From positions 62,001-126,000 of the forward strand of contig ML986651.1 in NCBI GenBank assembly GCA_010094045.1: 64,000 nucleotides of DNA. The letters are read 5' to 3'. The DNA is from Lojkania enalia. Taxonomy: Eukaryota > Ascomycota > Dothideomycetes > Pleosporales. The notes below the pieces were generated by a model. It did no database searches. It was given only the letters and a program-made list of their open reading frames with translations, and was not told the DNA's origin. The translations under genes were made by a program, and so were the position numbers. Positions 34,206 to 44,910 of this stretch are shown here, piece by piece; within the stretch, counting starts at the first letter, position 1, and each line of letters starts with the position of its first letter.

Positions 34206-35765
34206 CTATGTCCATTGTCTTCCCCATCTAACTCTCACCGGCTTACCTTTCAGGTTCAGTAGCTCCGACTCTTCGACGGTCTCACTTTCGGTTTTATTCT
34301 GGGGGATCTCGGGCGACAGCACTACATCTGCGACCGGCTCTTCTACCCCTTCTTTGGTGTTCGTCATATCTACATCTGATTCGCCAAAGATCTCACCAAA
34401 AAACCTATCGTTATCAACCTTGGAGCCTATCTCGGTATCCAGAGCTAACTCCGTATCGAACTCAGTCTCGCGAGCAACTTCAGCAGTCCTCTCTTTTCGG
34501 GTTGGAAACTCCAGCTCCTCAGCAAGGTATTCTAGGCCGCGGCGAGGCCACTCGAAAACCTCCAGCTCTTCAATCTCCTCCGATGCCGGCTTCGAAGCAG
34601 CTTCTTCATGCGCCTTATAGAGTCTCATCACATGTCGCTGGTGACATTCGTGGGCAATTATCGCCTTAGTCTCCTGCCGCACCCGATGGGAATCGAAGCG
34701 CCATGACTTGGTCCAACCAACCCCCATATCCAGAACTATATGATTGGCTGATCCGGCCTCCTGGTATTTGACAATTTTTTTTACAAGATAGCTGATCATG
34801 CAAACGACGAATGGTCCGCAAGGTCCAAAGTCCTGGCCTAAATTGACCCTGTTCTGCTTCCACTGATGAGGGGTATCCCACTCAATGATGCGCTCGTAAT
34901 TCCCCTCAAGAAGATACTCAAGACCTCCTACGACATGATGGGCCACCTGATGCATTGTACTGTTGCTTGGATCGAAGGAGTCTATATAGCGGGCCGTTCG
35001 GCGGTGCGTGTCAACAAGGATAAAAGCCCAATGAGTGCCGGCCGTCTCTCCAAAGTCAAGGGATACGAAACCGTCATTTATCGGGAGGAATATCCACCGG
35101 TTACCAGCGAGCTGCTTTTTGTAGCCCGCATACTGCTTAAAACTATCTCCATCGGTGTCTCCATACAATCCGACCTGATATAGGATCGACGAGATCATGG
35201 AATTAATGATCTTGATTCCCCGACTACCAGCTCTTCTTTCTCTTCCAATCAGTTCGAGGGCTGTGTTTAGAATGTTGTCGCGCCACCATGCGTCATCTGT
35301 CGCGGAACAGATCAAATTAAACTCCTCGTTCGTCAGGGTCGACTGTTCTAACTCAAGGCAGATCGTGTCATCACCCGGTTGCGGATCGATAAGGTACTTG
35401 GACAAATCATAAAAACGTCTAGGATCCGGAAGGTCGAGAGCTGGAGCTTGCCGCATAAGAGGCTCCGCCTCCTGGGCACCGGATGCTGTCGCCATAGGGA
35501 CCTCAACTTTAGGAAGATTTCCATCATTGTTGGACCATCCAACAGCCTCTTTCGCGCTCCAACCTTCTGTAACAACATCGACACTGTACCGACGATGGCG
35601 AAGGGGTGTTGTGGCTCCCGCTGTTAGCACCATTCCCTGTCGGCGACCGCGCGCTGCAGCAACACACATCGTCGCGGTCTTCGTAAGAATGGAGCTGCGC
35701 GTTTTCGGGAAGGCATGAGTGCAATTCAAGTGCGCCTCTTTCGCGGTCGCTGGGAAACTGTTCAT
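34206..35765 (-). CDS. Ulp1-like cysteine peptidase (C48 fold)
   Basis: Predicted to cleave SUMO or another ubiquitin-like modifier. Single exon; starting at MNSFPATAKE gives 519 residues. The frame stays open up to an ATG at 36239 (677 codons), but that extension is low-complexity and unlike a family N-terminus. Another candidate start is MCVAAARGRR at 35669. The catalytic set is complete: His245 in GTHWAFILVD, Asp262 in RYIDSFDPS, Gln311 and Cys316 in NLGQDFGPCGPF. The domain spans about residues 160-400. The C-terminal 120 residues are acidic (Glu/Asp/Ser/Val). Intronless among intron-bearing neighbours. No transposase or SUMO-pathway gene adjoins it, so its target is unknown. Confidence 0.82.
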   Translation of the reverse strand: MNSFPATAKEAHLNCTHAFPKTRSSILTKTATMCVAAARGRRQGMVLTAGATTPLRHRRYSVDVVTEGWSAKEAVGWSNNDGNLPKVEVPMATASGAQEAEPLMRQAPALDLPDPRRFYDLSKYLIDPQPGDDTICLELEQSTLTNEEFNLICSATDDAWWRDNILNTALELIGRERRAGSRGIKIINSMISSILYQVGLYGDTDGDSFKQYAGYKKQLAGNRWIFLPINDGFVSLDFGETAGTHWAFILVDTHRRTARYIDSFDPSNSTMHQVAHHVVGGLEYLLEGNYERIIEWDTPHQWKQNRVNLGQDFGPCGPFVVCMISYLVKKIVKYQEAGSANHIVLDMGVGWTKSWRFDSHRVRQETKAIIAHECHQRHVMRLYKAHEEAASKPASEEIEELEVFEWPRRGLEYLAEELEFPTRKERTAEVARETEFDTELALDTEIGSKVDNDRFFGEIFGESDVDMTNTKEGVEEPVADVVLSPEIPQNKTESETVEESELLNLKGKPVRVRWGRQWT

Positions 35766-36405
35766 GCTCGATTTTGCGACGACTGTACCGGTTTTCTGAT
35801 TCACTTTGAGAAGGAAATGCGTTTGAAGAAAGTTTGCCGTTTGCATGTAGAATTTATGCTCGTGGAAGTGATGGTACGCTATGGTACTGTGCACAGTCAT
35901 ATGTACTGTGCGGGATATTGAGCAATTAAAAAGCACAACAAGGGTAAAATATATTGATGGACAATTTATTGTTGTGGAACTGTTTTTGGAAGTGCTAGTG
36001 AAGGCGAGAAGTGAGAGTGGCGGAAAATCGCGAAAGGAACTATGCCTCCTACTCGCTAACGGTATTCTAACCTTGGGTGATAGTGAATCAACCTCCGGTT
36101 TCGTCGATGAGAAAATGTGGACACTAGTTAATGAGTATAGTTTGTTCAGTGGATTATACTTATAAGCTAAAAGTCCCAGAGGCGTTGTAGTATTTTGGTG
36201 TATCTTCATTGATTGCTGTACACGTTTGTCCGCTTTCATGGTACAAACTACTTCCTAGTAATTCTGCATAAAGTGCTCTCATCTACAGCTAATCTAGAAT
36301 GTAGGGGACTTTCATGGATACATTTAGCATATCTGTCTTAACGCTGAGCTATAGCAACCGAGACAGACCTGTAAGACATATTTCTACAACAAATAAGCGG
36401 CGGAC
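35766..36405. other. Intergenic upstream of the Ulp1-like gene
   Basis: Open on the minus strand but of non-coding composition. Probably promoter of the peptidase gene and 3' flank of the next regulator. Confidence 0.45.
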
Positions 36406-38158
36406 CTAGAGCCACGAGAATTGCAGTTTACTTACCTGTAGTGGATTCTGCGAGACGCTGTCCCATCTTGTGGACTTCTCGTTAAACCCCTTTAGCTTAT
36501 AGGAGTTATCGATATTATTTATATAAAGGTCTGCCAGAAGCGATGTCATCCAGGCCCAGCCAACATTATCTTCTACTTCTTTCAGCGATTCCGGAACGTC
36601 CCCGCATATTTCAGATACCCCTGCATTAGGGTTGGCAAGGTCTATGTGGGAAATATTCTGGTAAATAATGCTGATGGGGAATGCACCCGCCATTGAACAT
36701 GCAAGGCCTCCTGCTGGGTGAAGGAAATATTTCATGCTTTGAGCAATGCAATGCACATATTTTGGCATATCCATTCTTCCCAGGTCTAAAGAGTTAACAT
36801 TGTCTTGGTTTGGGCAGGGAAACTTCCGGTAGAGGACTGGAACCATTCCGTATAGGATCAGACAACATGGCCAATAAAGTGCAAGCGCAAGCAGTGGTTC
36901 TGTATCATACCTCATTAGGATATCGAGAAGCTCTTTCTGGGGGGGTCCGCCGATGCCCGAGAGTACATGATTAGATTCCTCGGCTGTAAGTAGCGAAGAA
37001 AACCTGACAATAAGGGTCCGATACCAGCACTGAAGTCGTTCATCCAGAGCCCAGCACCTTTGTTTGAGCTTCTCTGCCCGATTGTCGATGTTCAAGCTAG
37101 ATCTCGCAGAGATCAACTTGTCAAACTCTTCCACAATTCCCGGTAGGGCCACGAGTAAGTCACAAATGCTGTCAACAAGAGTTTTTTGTTTGCCCATGAA
37201 CGGTTCGGTAATCCACTCGGGAGAAGCAAGGAATGTTGACTTGCGGACTTGCAATGCAAGAATAGCCTTATGATGTCAGTGTTGGTAATTTTCCGTAAAA
37301 GGGTGGACAAACCCCATTAAGGCGCGTTTCTAGAAACAGCTCGTGATTACCCTCAGAGGCGTACATCCCCGAAGGTTGAAGCTGGAGTACTCCTACCAAG
37401 CCAGCCACGTGCTCCACCCAATTGGCTGCTGAGGACTTTGTGTCGTTTAATTGCTTACCACATGCTATGTTAGCTGTGTTGGCAAATAGGGTCTTAGGAA
37501 TTTACCTCGTATAGCACAAGCAATCTGCATGTGGCAACAAGTTGGGTCCGGTCGATTCTCTCTAGATTCCTTAAAGCGGCGGCTACCCGTAGGAGAGACC
37601 TTCCATACAGCTCTATTCCTCTTCTCTTCATAGATTGATCTCGTTTCCACCAACCCACTTTTGATATACACAAGGCGAGTAAAGCGCATCTTAACGTATC
37701 ATTCTGAGCTGATCTGTCTTGTGTCCATCTTGCCCATCGGACTAGCGGGATTTTAATCCCCTGAAAGTCGTGCATTCGAGCTTTCAGGAAAGGTTTCGGG
37801 AGATAGATGTCCCAGAAGGCATCAAAGTACTCAATTTCGAGGGCACTCCGATTCAAATCTCTTAATCGAAAGTCTATGGGAGACAAGACAGAAGACATAA
37901 TACCGTGGCGTGAACTCACTTCAGGGGCTCTATATTGGACTTTTTTTCCTTCAGGGCCAAGTTGCACAACAATCATGTCTCGACGATAGCCGCCGCAGAC
38001 GAATTTGCCTTTTATGCAATTACCACACGTCGGTTCCTGCAAGTCACACTGCAAGGCAACATTAGCAAAGACTAATAAAGATTCGAGATGTAACTTGCTT
38101 TTTTCTTACGGGTACGACATGTGGAGCAGCCTTTCGACCGCCCCGGGACACCCACCAT
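36406..38158 (-). CDS. Zn2Cys6 transcription factor with a GC-AG intron in its zinc cluster
   Basis: Predicted nuclear regulator of 534 residues. Exons are 38158-38099, 38048-37506, 37453-37313 and 37266-36406. The first exon encodes MVGVPGRSKGCSTCRTRKKK and the second resumes at CDLQEPTCGNCIKGKFVC, which restores CX2CX6CX5CX2CX6C exactly. That junction requires a GC-AG intron (donor GCAAGT, branch GCTAAT, acceptor GCAG). The rest follows the large fungal DUF3468-like group: ALEIEYFDAFWDIYLPK, LALCISKVGWW, GRSLLRVAAALRN, ANWVEHVAGLVGVLQL and VRKSTFLASPEW. A strong donor (GTAAGT) nine codons before the stop means the true C-terminus may lie in a further exon around 36330-36370. Target genes unknown; the nearest metabolic genes are PDC and the dioxygenase. 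Confidence 0.82.
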
Positions 38159-38850
38159 CGCGGTAAGACAGCTCAAGTGCTGCTTAGAGAAAGATTAGGC
38201 CTCACAGCCGAACAAGCGCACATTGATTCCTGATTTAGATGATATGAGCAAGTCGCATCCTCGAAGAGAAGACCGGGGATGTATATAAGGTAGATGCTTG
38301 TTATAAACTATACCTAATTAGGAAGCATTTCGCGCCTCCTGATCACTCTAATCTGAGCCGGCTCTTAACTAGCACTTGCACTTGTTTCTTTGGAGTCTAG
38401 AGTCGCTATCTCTCTCGATTCTGCGTCAATACTAACCACTAAGTTAGATTTAATACTAGTAGGACTCACAGTTCATTGTGTGTATGACAAATAGATCCAA
38501 ACCTCACCGGCGATGTGCGGTAAGCCGATATACTCTCCTAATGCTATAGCGATTAAGCACTACCATCGAGATACTACTTACTCTTCATAGAGTTTATATA
38601 TGTGGAACGTCTATCAAGCTGAAGGCTGCCCTGATACGGACGCTAGCTCCTAATGGCATGAGCGTATTACGGCTTAGCCAACTCGTGACTCGGGATTTGA
38701 TATCGTCTTGCTCACGGGCTTAACACAAAACAGCAAGCCGATCTTTGGAGTTTGATGATATTCTATTGGCTAATTGTACCCATAAAGCTGCTTTGAACCA
38801 ACCGAAATGACCCCCAAGCCCTCTAAAGCCTATCGTCCCACATTCTCCTC
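38159..38850. other. Intergenic upstream of the second Zn2Cys6 gene
   Basis: No gene recognised. It should include this regulator's promoter. Confidence 0.5.
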
Positions 38851-39062
38851 CACAACTTCATCATTTTACTGTGAAGACTCCCCCTCCATTTCAATCATCC
38901 TCCAGAAAAAATTGGGGACCATTGAAAGCTAGTCCCCGCACAACTTCATCATATTATGTGTGTGGTTCTCCAGACTCCCTCCCATCTTAGTCCGCTAATA
39001 CTCATTGAAAACATCCCTTCACACAACTTCACCATTTCACGTGTACGGTCCTCTAGACTCTT
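38851..39062. repeat. Threefold diverged tandem array, unit about 85 bp
   Basis: CACAACTTCATCAT-like cores start at 38851, 38939 and 39022. Each is followed by a GTG(T/A)-rich piece and then CTCCAGACTC or a variant. Spacing is 88 and 83 bases. Confidence 0.75.
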
Positions 39063-39880
39063 TTAGCATCCCAATAATCCTGAATAACCGCTTCCATCTT
39101 GCGTCTCCTGCGGGGCGATGTCTTCATCCGCATTATTATTAACATTCTCGTCTATGTCAACATCAATATCCTCAATGTACTCCTCATTGTTGTTCTCATT
39201 ATCTTTCGCATCGATGCACTCGACCGGATTCTCGTTCAGGCCCTCCTCGACAATGTCCTCTGCGTCCTCTTATTCTATATCCACGTCCTGTTTGTCCTCC
39301 TAAAAATCCGCAACATGTACTAAACACGCCCATATCGCTCGGAGCATTTGTGACATTGCCCAGGAACATCCCTGTCATCTTCGACTTCGGCATCGTTGGC
39401 CTCGTTAGGACAACCAATCTGCCCACCAACACCCTGGTTCTCACCCTATAAGTGACAAGTGATCTAACATTTCCAAAGTTTGTGCCAACTGGGTGCAAGT
39501 GGAGTCTGAAGAATGATGTTGGTCTGTTGATACCATCTCAGCATATCAAGACAAGAGATTGCAGGTCAGGAAGGAGTGAAGCTCCATCCCAATAACCTGC
39601 ACCAAAATCGATGCCCAGCGTATAATCTCATCGGTGGGATATAGGACTTCTGGTCTCATCAATTGATGTGGTAGAGGACCTGACACCAGATTTGCTGAAC
39701 ATATCTATTGAAAAAAATGAGACTGTTGGGGTATCCTCAATGTCCGCAGGGCTTTGAAGGCCGGGAATGAGGACGAGGGGTTGTCTACTGTGTTGTCTAG
39801 AATTATAGAGTAAAGTGCGAAGAACAAACATTATCCTGTTGGCAGCGGGAAAAGTATTTTGCTCACTTCGTAAGCTTACC
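39063..39880 (-). pseudogene. Possible decayed gene with an acidic C-terminal tail
   Basis: On minus, 39269-39063 is open and strongly acidic (EEYIEDIDVDIDENVNNNAD-type composition), ending at a stop. Immediately upstream is an in-frame TAA (39270-39272) and then more acidic codons (QEDVDIE). Further upstream, protein-like text such as YPTDEIIRWASILVQVIGME is broken by several stops. No family recognised. Could be chance; the coherent acidic tail is the main argument. Confidence 0.25.
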
Positions 39881-40811
39881 GTTTGTTAAAGAATGTCTTG
39901 TGCGACCGGTCAGAGGCCTTTCGAAACGCGTGCGAGGTTTCAAAGGCTTCTAGTACCTCTCTCTTCTTGGACATTTTCTACAATTTAAAGGACAATCTCC
40001 ACAGGAGAGGCCTCAAGATAGCTACCAGAAGCTGGAATCTTTACGAGATCGAAGCATGGTGCGTGTGTTGATGAGTGAGTGTGTTGTATGTTGGAAAGAG
40101 GAGAGTGGCGCGCGCGCAATTTGCAAAGTCGAGCCAATGAAAAGATAACCTACCATATGCTAAGTCATTCTGGAAGATATTTGAAACGGACACACGGCTT
40201 TGGGGATCATTTTCCCTTTCACTAGGAAATTAGTCTCCTTTCACCGTTGCTTCCTCGGGAGAGGATCTTGATTACTGCACCTCTTTAACCAGCTCTAACA
40301 CTCAACGAGCGAAAGAGAAGATAGTAAAATTCCTCCATGTGTCATGGCTGCCATGCACCGTAGCGCTCATCGGCTTCTAGGGCGCAGGTTCATGGTCGGT
40401 GAGGTTTGTGTATGTCTTCGCGCCAACTCCTGTATGCGGCTCCACCTTTGTGTTTAAGCAACACCAGAAATTGTTTGACGGCTGTACTGTAAGTTCCTTG
40501 ACGAGCCTACTCTTCTCTTTCGTTTATCTAATAGAGTTCTCGGTTAGCCTGTGACGCAACGACCGTCAATGTGAGGTGACTTGTCACGTGCTTATTTGGG
40601 CTGTGCTTGCCTAAATCAGTAAACGCCAATGTCTCGGGAGGTTCACCCATATCTCGAGAACTGGTTATTCTAAACAAAGAAACTGTGCATTTTCATCCTT
40701 TCTTAATCTTTATGTATCCTACTCTTAAAGTAATAATAGCTAGCTCGTCAAAGCCCAGGATGAGGGCTTCGATCGGCTGCGGAACAAGGTTGCATCTTGT
40801 CTTCGCATCCT
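39881..40811. other. Intergenic, 3' flank of the pyruvate decarboxylase gene
   Basis: No gene recognised in either strand. Confidence 0.5.
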
Positions 40812-43095
40812 TTAATTCCATTTCACGTCTACATCCCCGCCATCGACCAAACCCCAATCCCCGTACGTATCCACAAAGCCCTCCCTCGTCAGATACTCTC
40901 TCTGCTTCTCCCCTCTCACTGCCAACTGGCTCCCGAGCCTCCACGCGGTATCCAGCTTATCGACCACCACCTCTACTAGTTGCAGATTTTGTGGGTCCTT
41001 TACCTGCGGTAGATCCAATATCTTTTCGAGCTCGGCCTTGGACTGGGCCCGATGGAAGGAAGTTGATGGAGACGGATGTTTGAAGAGAGGGAGGAGGTAG
41101 GAGTATGAGGTCGGTACGATGTCATTATATGCTAGACCTCTGTTAGATGTCTCGGGGGTGGCTTAGGGACGAATGGGATGATGAAACCTTGCTGAGCACC
41201 CCAAATCATGCGCTCGACTGTGTATCCGTCGTTGTTTATGACAAAGATGATGGGCTTGAGCCCTGCCTTGATCATCGTACCCACTTCCTGGATCGTCATA
41301 GCTAGACTGCCATCGCCTGTCACAAGAATCGTTCGCCCTTGACTGCCATTTAATTCCTGTCGCGCTAGTTCGGCACCTAGGGTAGCGGGCGTCGCCCACC
41401 CGATGCTTCCGTAGTAAATTTGGGCCTGGAAACGGATATTCTTGGGGAATGGATTATCGCAGATGCCGAAGACGGTGGTGCCCGTCTCGCCGATGAGTAT
41501 ATCACCGGGACGCAGGAATTGGGAGAACCGAGGCCAGAGCCAGGATTGGGTAGTATGGCGTGCTTCCGCGTCTTTTGGTATGCGAGGCGGTGGGAGTTCG
41601 AGTTTGAGAATACTGTGCTTGGGGTTAGACGGAAGAGCTTCGACGAGAGCCGCGAGGAGCGATTTGATGTGTATGTTCGGGTAGACTAGTCCTTTAACCT
41701 GAATAGATCGTCAATTGTCCCGTTCAAGAGAATAGGGGAAACCCGGAGGCTCGGAGGCAATGAAGCTTACCATAACGTCGAACGGGTTTATATGAATAGC
41801 CTTGTTCTCATCAAATTTCCTTGAGAAGCCGCCGGAATTTGTATCAGCTGGCAGATATCCAACACAAACTATGAGATCGCTTAATTGAGCCGTCTCCTTG
41901 ACGCCCGGTGTTCCAATCTCCCCATTCCATAAACCAACATACGTCTCCTCCGTCTCATCGACTAAGCCTTTGCCCATATTGGTCGAAAAGAATGGGACTT
42001 TCATTTTAGATACAAGATCACGTGTCTCAGGAACCGCATCAAAGCGGTGAGCCAGCGCATCAACCAATACTGAAGGATGTTTGGATGCGGCAAGAGCTTC
42101 CTGAATGGCAGAAATAGCTTTTTCTTGAGCAGGTCCATTAATTTGGGGCGCAAGGTCTATCGGCCTCTTTAAGAGATCTGCAGAAACCTCTTCAGAGGAC
42201 AAATCGAGTGGGAGGAAGATGTACACTGGACCAGACTGTAAGAAGCATTCTCGCAAGACTCTCTGTTATTTATTAGTATACGTAGGATTGCAGTATTAGA
42301 ACATACGTCAATCTCAGCCGGGGCAGTTTCGACATCCCAGAGCTCTGCTGCTGCGCACCGAAGACCTTTGGAGGCTTTGTTATATTGCTGGATTGCGCCA
42401 TTAGCCAAAGCACTGCCATCAAGGAGGTGAGACGCGAACCTGATGATCGGGTTTATCACCAATTGAATGGTGGATCATCATACGATTATCCTGCATAGCC
42501 CTCGTAGTCTGTCCAACGACATGAATCATTTTGACTCGCTCAGACATGGCTCCTGCTACACCATTCAAGGCACTAAGTTCCCCTGAATAGCTGGTGAGCG
42601 GAGACTTAACGTCTAGGTCAAATGCAACTTACCGACGCCATGGGTCGTTACAACTTCAGAGGCCCTAAAGTCAGCTGTTTAACTGGAATAAAGGGAAAAC
42701 ACATACGGCATCCAGGCACCTCTTTTATCCGAGCATATCCGTCGGCTGCATAGGCGGCGTTCAGTTCATTCTGGTTTCCAACTTGGGCATATCAGTCTTG
42801 ATTTGCCATAAACTTATCTGGTTTTTTTTTTTTAACTGACCCCATTTTAATCCTTTGACCTCAAAGATCGCGTCCAGGAACTGAAGGTTGAAGTCTCCGG
42901 GCACACCCTGGAAAACGTCAATATTCTTGTTGCTCGAAAGCGGGAGACAGGATAGAGACAGATGACTCGTACAAAAATTGTATCCACTCCGACCTGATGT
43001 ATCCTTGATGCTATAATGTTAGCAACTTTCATAAGCAAAAATGATTGAATGCTAAACCTTTCCCACATGTACCGTCCAAGCGTGACCTTCGGCAT
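40812..43095 (-). CDS. pdc: Pyruvate decarboxylase (thiamine diphosphate-dependent)
   Basis: Converts pyruvate to acetaldehyde and CO2 in the cytosol. Ten exons: 43095-43058, 43003-42973, 42907-42841, 42781-42707, 42653-42633, 42582-42440, 42387-42307, 42262-41771, 41698-41188 and 41131-40812. The product is 592 residues, in the family range, and every junction keeps frame. Landmarks: RYMWERIHQVGVDTIF, GVPGDFNLQFLDAI, the cofactor-activating Glu51 in GNQNELNAAYAADGYARI, LVTTHGVGELSALNG, His115-His116 in RMMIHHSIGD, GKGLVDE, and the ThDP/Mg motif running from GDGSLAMT to VINNDGYTVE. The microexon 42653-42633 encodes most of LVTTHGV. Nine introns crowded in the 5' half are unusual for such an enzyme. 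A dioxygenase gene lies 750 bp upstream on the same strand. Indolepyruvate or phenylpyruvate decarboxylase is a possible alternative substrate class. Confidence 0.92.
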
Positions 43096-43842
43096 GATGC
43101 CGTTGACAAATTTCTAAGAAAGAAAATTTGTTTCGAGATTACGGCGGGAGGAGAGTTAATGGTATGCCTAGGCAGAATGAGAAAGAGGAAGGGCCAGAGT
43201 TGGAGGGGCTTGCTAGTAGCAAATCTAATTCGGAAAAATGGATAACACGGTGTAATTGGTGCCCGATTTAAGTCGTGAGCCACGGTGTAAGCGCCATCAC
43301 CATGCTGCTCAGCTCAACAAGGAAATAACTGTTTACTTCAGTCATCAGAATTCTCGCCGGCGCTAATATTTAAGTGTTGGTCAACATGTACGAACCATTT
43401 CTTTTGGCAAAGGAATAATAGCCAATGAGCGTTAGTGAAGTATTTAGCTTGCCAAAGTCGACATTCGTAGGACGTTCTGAGCCAGAGATGTAGTGGGCCG
43501 TCCCTCGGTACCTTCGTCATATGCCGGCTGTAACCGGATGCGGTCCGGTACCTCAATGCGGGGGCAGGACTAGTGGGCATGCGCCCTCAGCCATTTTTAG
43601 CTCTACTCGCACATCTGAATCTGCCAGGTAACTAATATTGCATAGGAAGGGACAATATCGAACGCCGAAGGCCGTTGTGTTGGTTACGATGAGGAGGTGA
43701 GACTAGTATTTCTACATGCGTGAAGCCAGCAGCTCCATCCCGTTGTTCTTCTACAAAGTTTGACTATTGCACCTTTCCACTTCCTGTTGTCCTAGATATA
43801 TCGTCTCCAATTTGCAAGACGACGGGTTCTCTGCTTGAAGAT
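43096..43842. other. Intergenic between PDC and the dioxygenase
   Basis: PDC promoter region and dioxygenase 3' flank. No gene recognised. Confidence 0.55.
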
Positions 43843-44910
43843 CTACGTCTTTGCACTGAAGCCGGTTGCACTCTCCTCAGTGGCGCCGGCAACCGAGTGC
43901 TTCTTTGCGTCTTCGAACGTCGCCATTCTGAAGTCATACGGCAACTCGAAATCAGCTTTCGGATCATCTTTGGAGGGTTTAAAATCCACAATAAGCGATT
44001 CTTTGACCGCAAACACGGCATCGTCCTCAAGATATTTGCTCTTCCGGTCAAAGATCTGGGTTACAATGGGTTTATAGCCGGGAGCCGTGAGCTGATACAG
44101 AATATCAACGAGTGACACAGGAATATGGGATGGCTCCTTTACTTACAATGAAGTGTATATGCGCAGGTCGATAGGGGTGACGGTCCAAAGCCTGCAGAAC
44201 CTTGCCTGCCGGGCCGTCATAGGGGATGGGATACGGCACTGGTCTCAAGCAGTAGAAGTTGTATTTCCCGTCCTTGCCTGTTGTGAAACGACCCCGCAGA
44301 TTCATGTCCGGCTGAGCAGGATCCTGTTGCTCATAGAGTCCGTTTGGTGCAGTATGCCAGACGTCAAGCACTGCGCCCTCAATTGGCTTCCCCGTCCTGA
44401 AATCTGTTACGATTCCGTGCATCCATGTCCTGTCGTTTGATTCAATGCCCGAGACGATAGTGTCACCCATCTGCTTTGCCGGCGCATCCTGTCGCCAGAA
44501 TGGGCCCAGGATAGCAGTCGCAGTGGGCTCATCTTTCGCGTCTGCGGCAAGCTTATATGTGATTTCGTCGACGAGCGATTCGAGGCCAAGGACATCGCAC
44601 AGGAGTTGTCCTTCGTTGCGGCGGTCATTGGACATGCGTCCCGCCTCGTTCATCTGCTTCTTGTCAGCTCGTCCAAAGCGCGGATCAAGAGTGTAAAAAT
44701 ACGCACAAGTTCCAGTCCAATCATCCATTCGTCCACTGTAAGCTCATTCTCCCGTGCGAAGTCGTGTAGGTGCTGTACGAGACTCGCTGTAAGCTGGCGG
44801 ACTCGTGGCAAGGCCTTAGGCCCCGTAGCATTGATGACTGCCTTTGTGAAGTGCGCATTAAACTTGTGTGTGCCATTGCTCTCCGTCATTGCTGCGCCGC
44901 TTGAAGCCAT
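43843..44910 (-). CDS. Intradiol ring-cleavage dioxygenase, hydroxyquinol 1,2-dioxygenase type
   Basis: Non-haem Fe(III) enzyme expected to open 1,2-dihydroxylated aromatic rings (hydroxyquinol or catechol) to a maleylacetate- or muconate-type product, feeding the 3-oxoadipate route. Exons 44910-44707, 44653-44147 and 44091-43843 give 319 residues. The N-terminal dimerisation helix region (VDEWMIGLEL, then MNEAGRMSNDRRNEGQ) is typical. The catalytic domain starts at ATAILGPFWR. Iron ligands are visible: Tyr175 (NGLYEQQ), Tyr213 (PIPYDGP), His233 and His235 (RPAHIHF). The conserved VLDVWHTAPNG and LRGRF segments are present. The fungal hydroxyquinol group is favoured over catechol dioxygenases by the N-terminal and GPFWR segments, from memory. 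No signal peptide, so probably cytosolic. Confidence 0.9.

Noticed and set aside
40607..41083. Plus-strand frame of 158 codons
   Set aside because: Mostly antisense to the PDC last exon, which is well supported.
40812..44910. A secondary-metabolite cluster call for the PDC-dioxygenase region
   Set aside because: No polyketide, peptide or terpene synthase, no transporter and no cytochrome P450 nearby.
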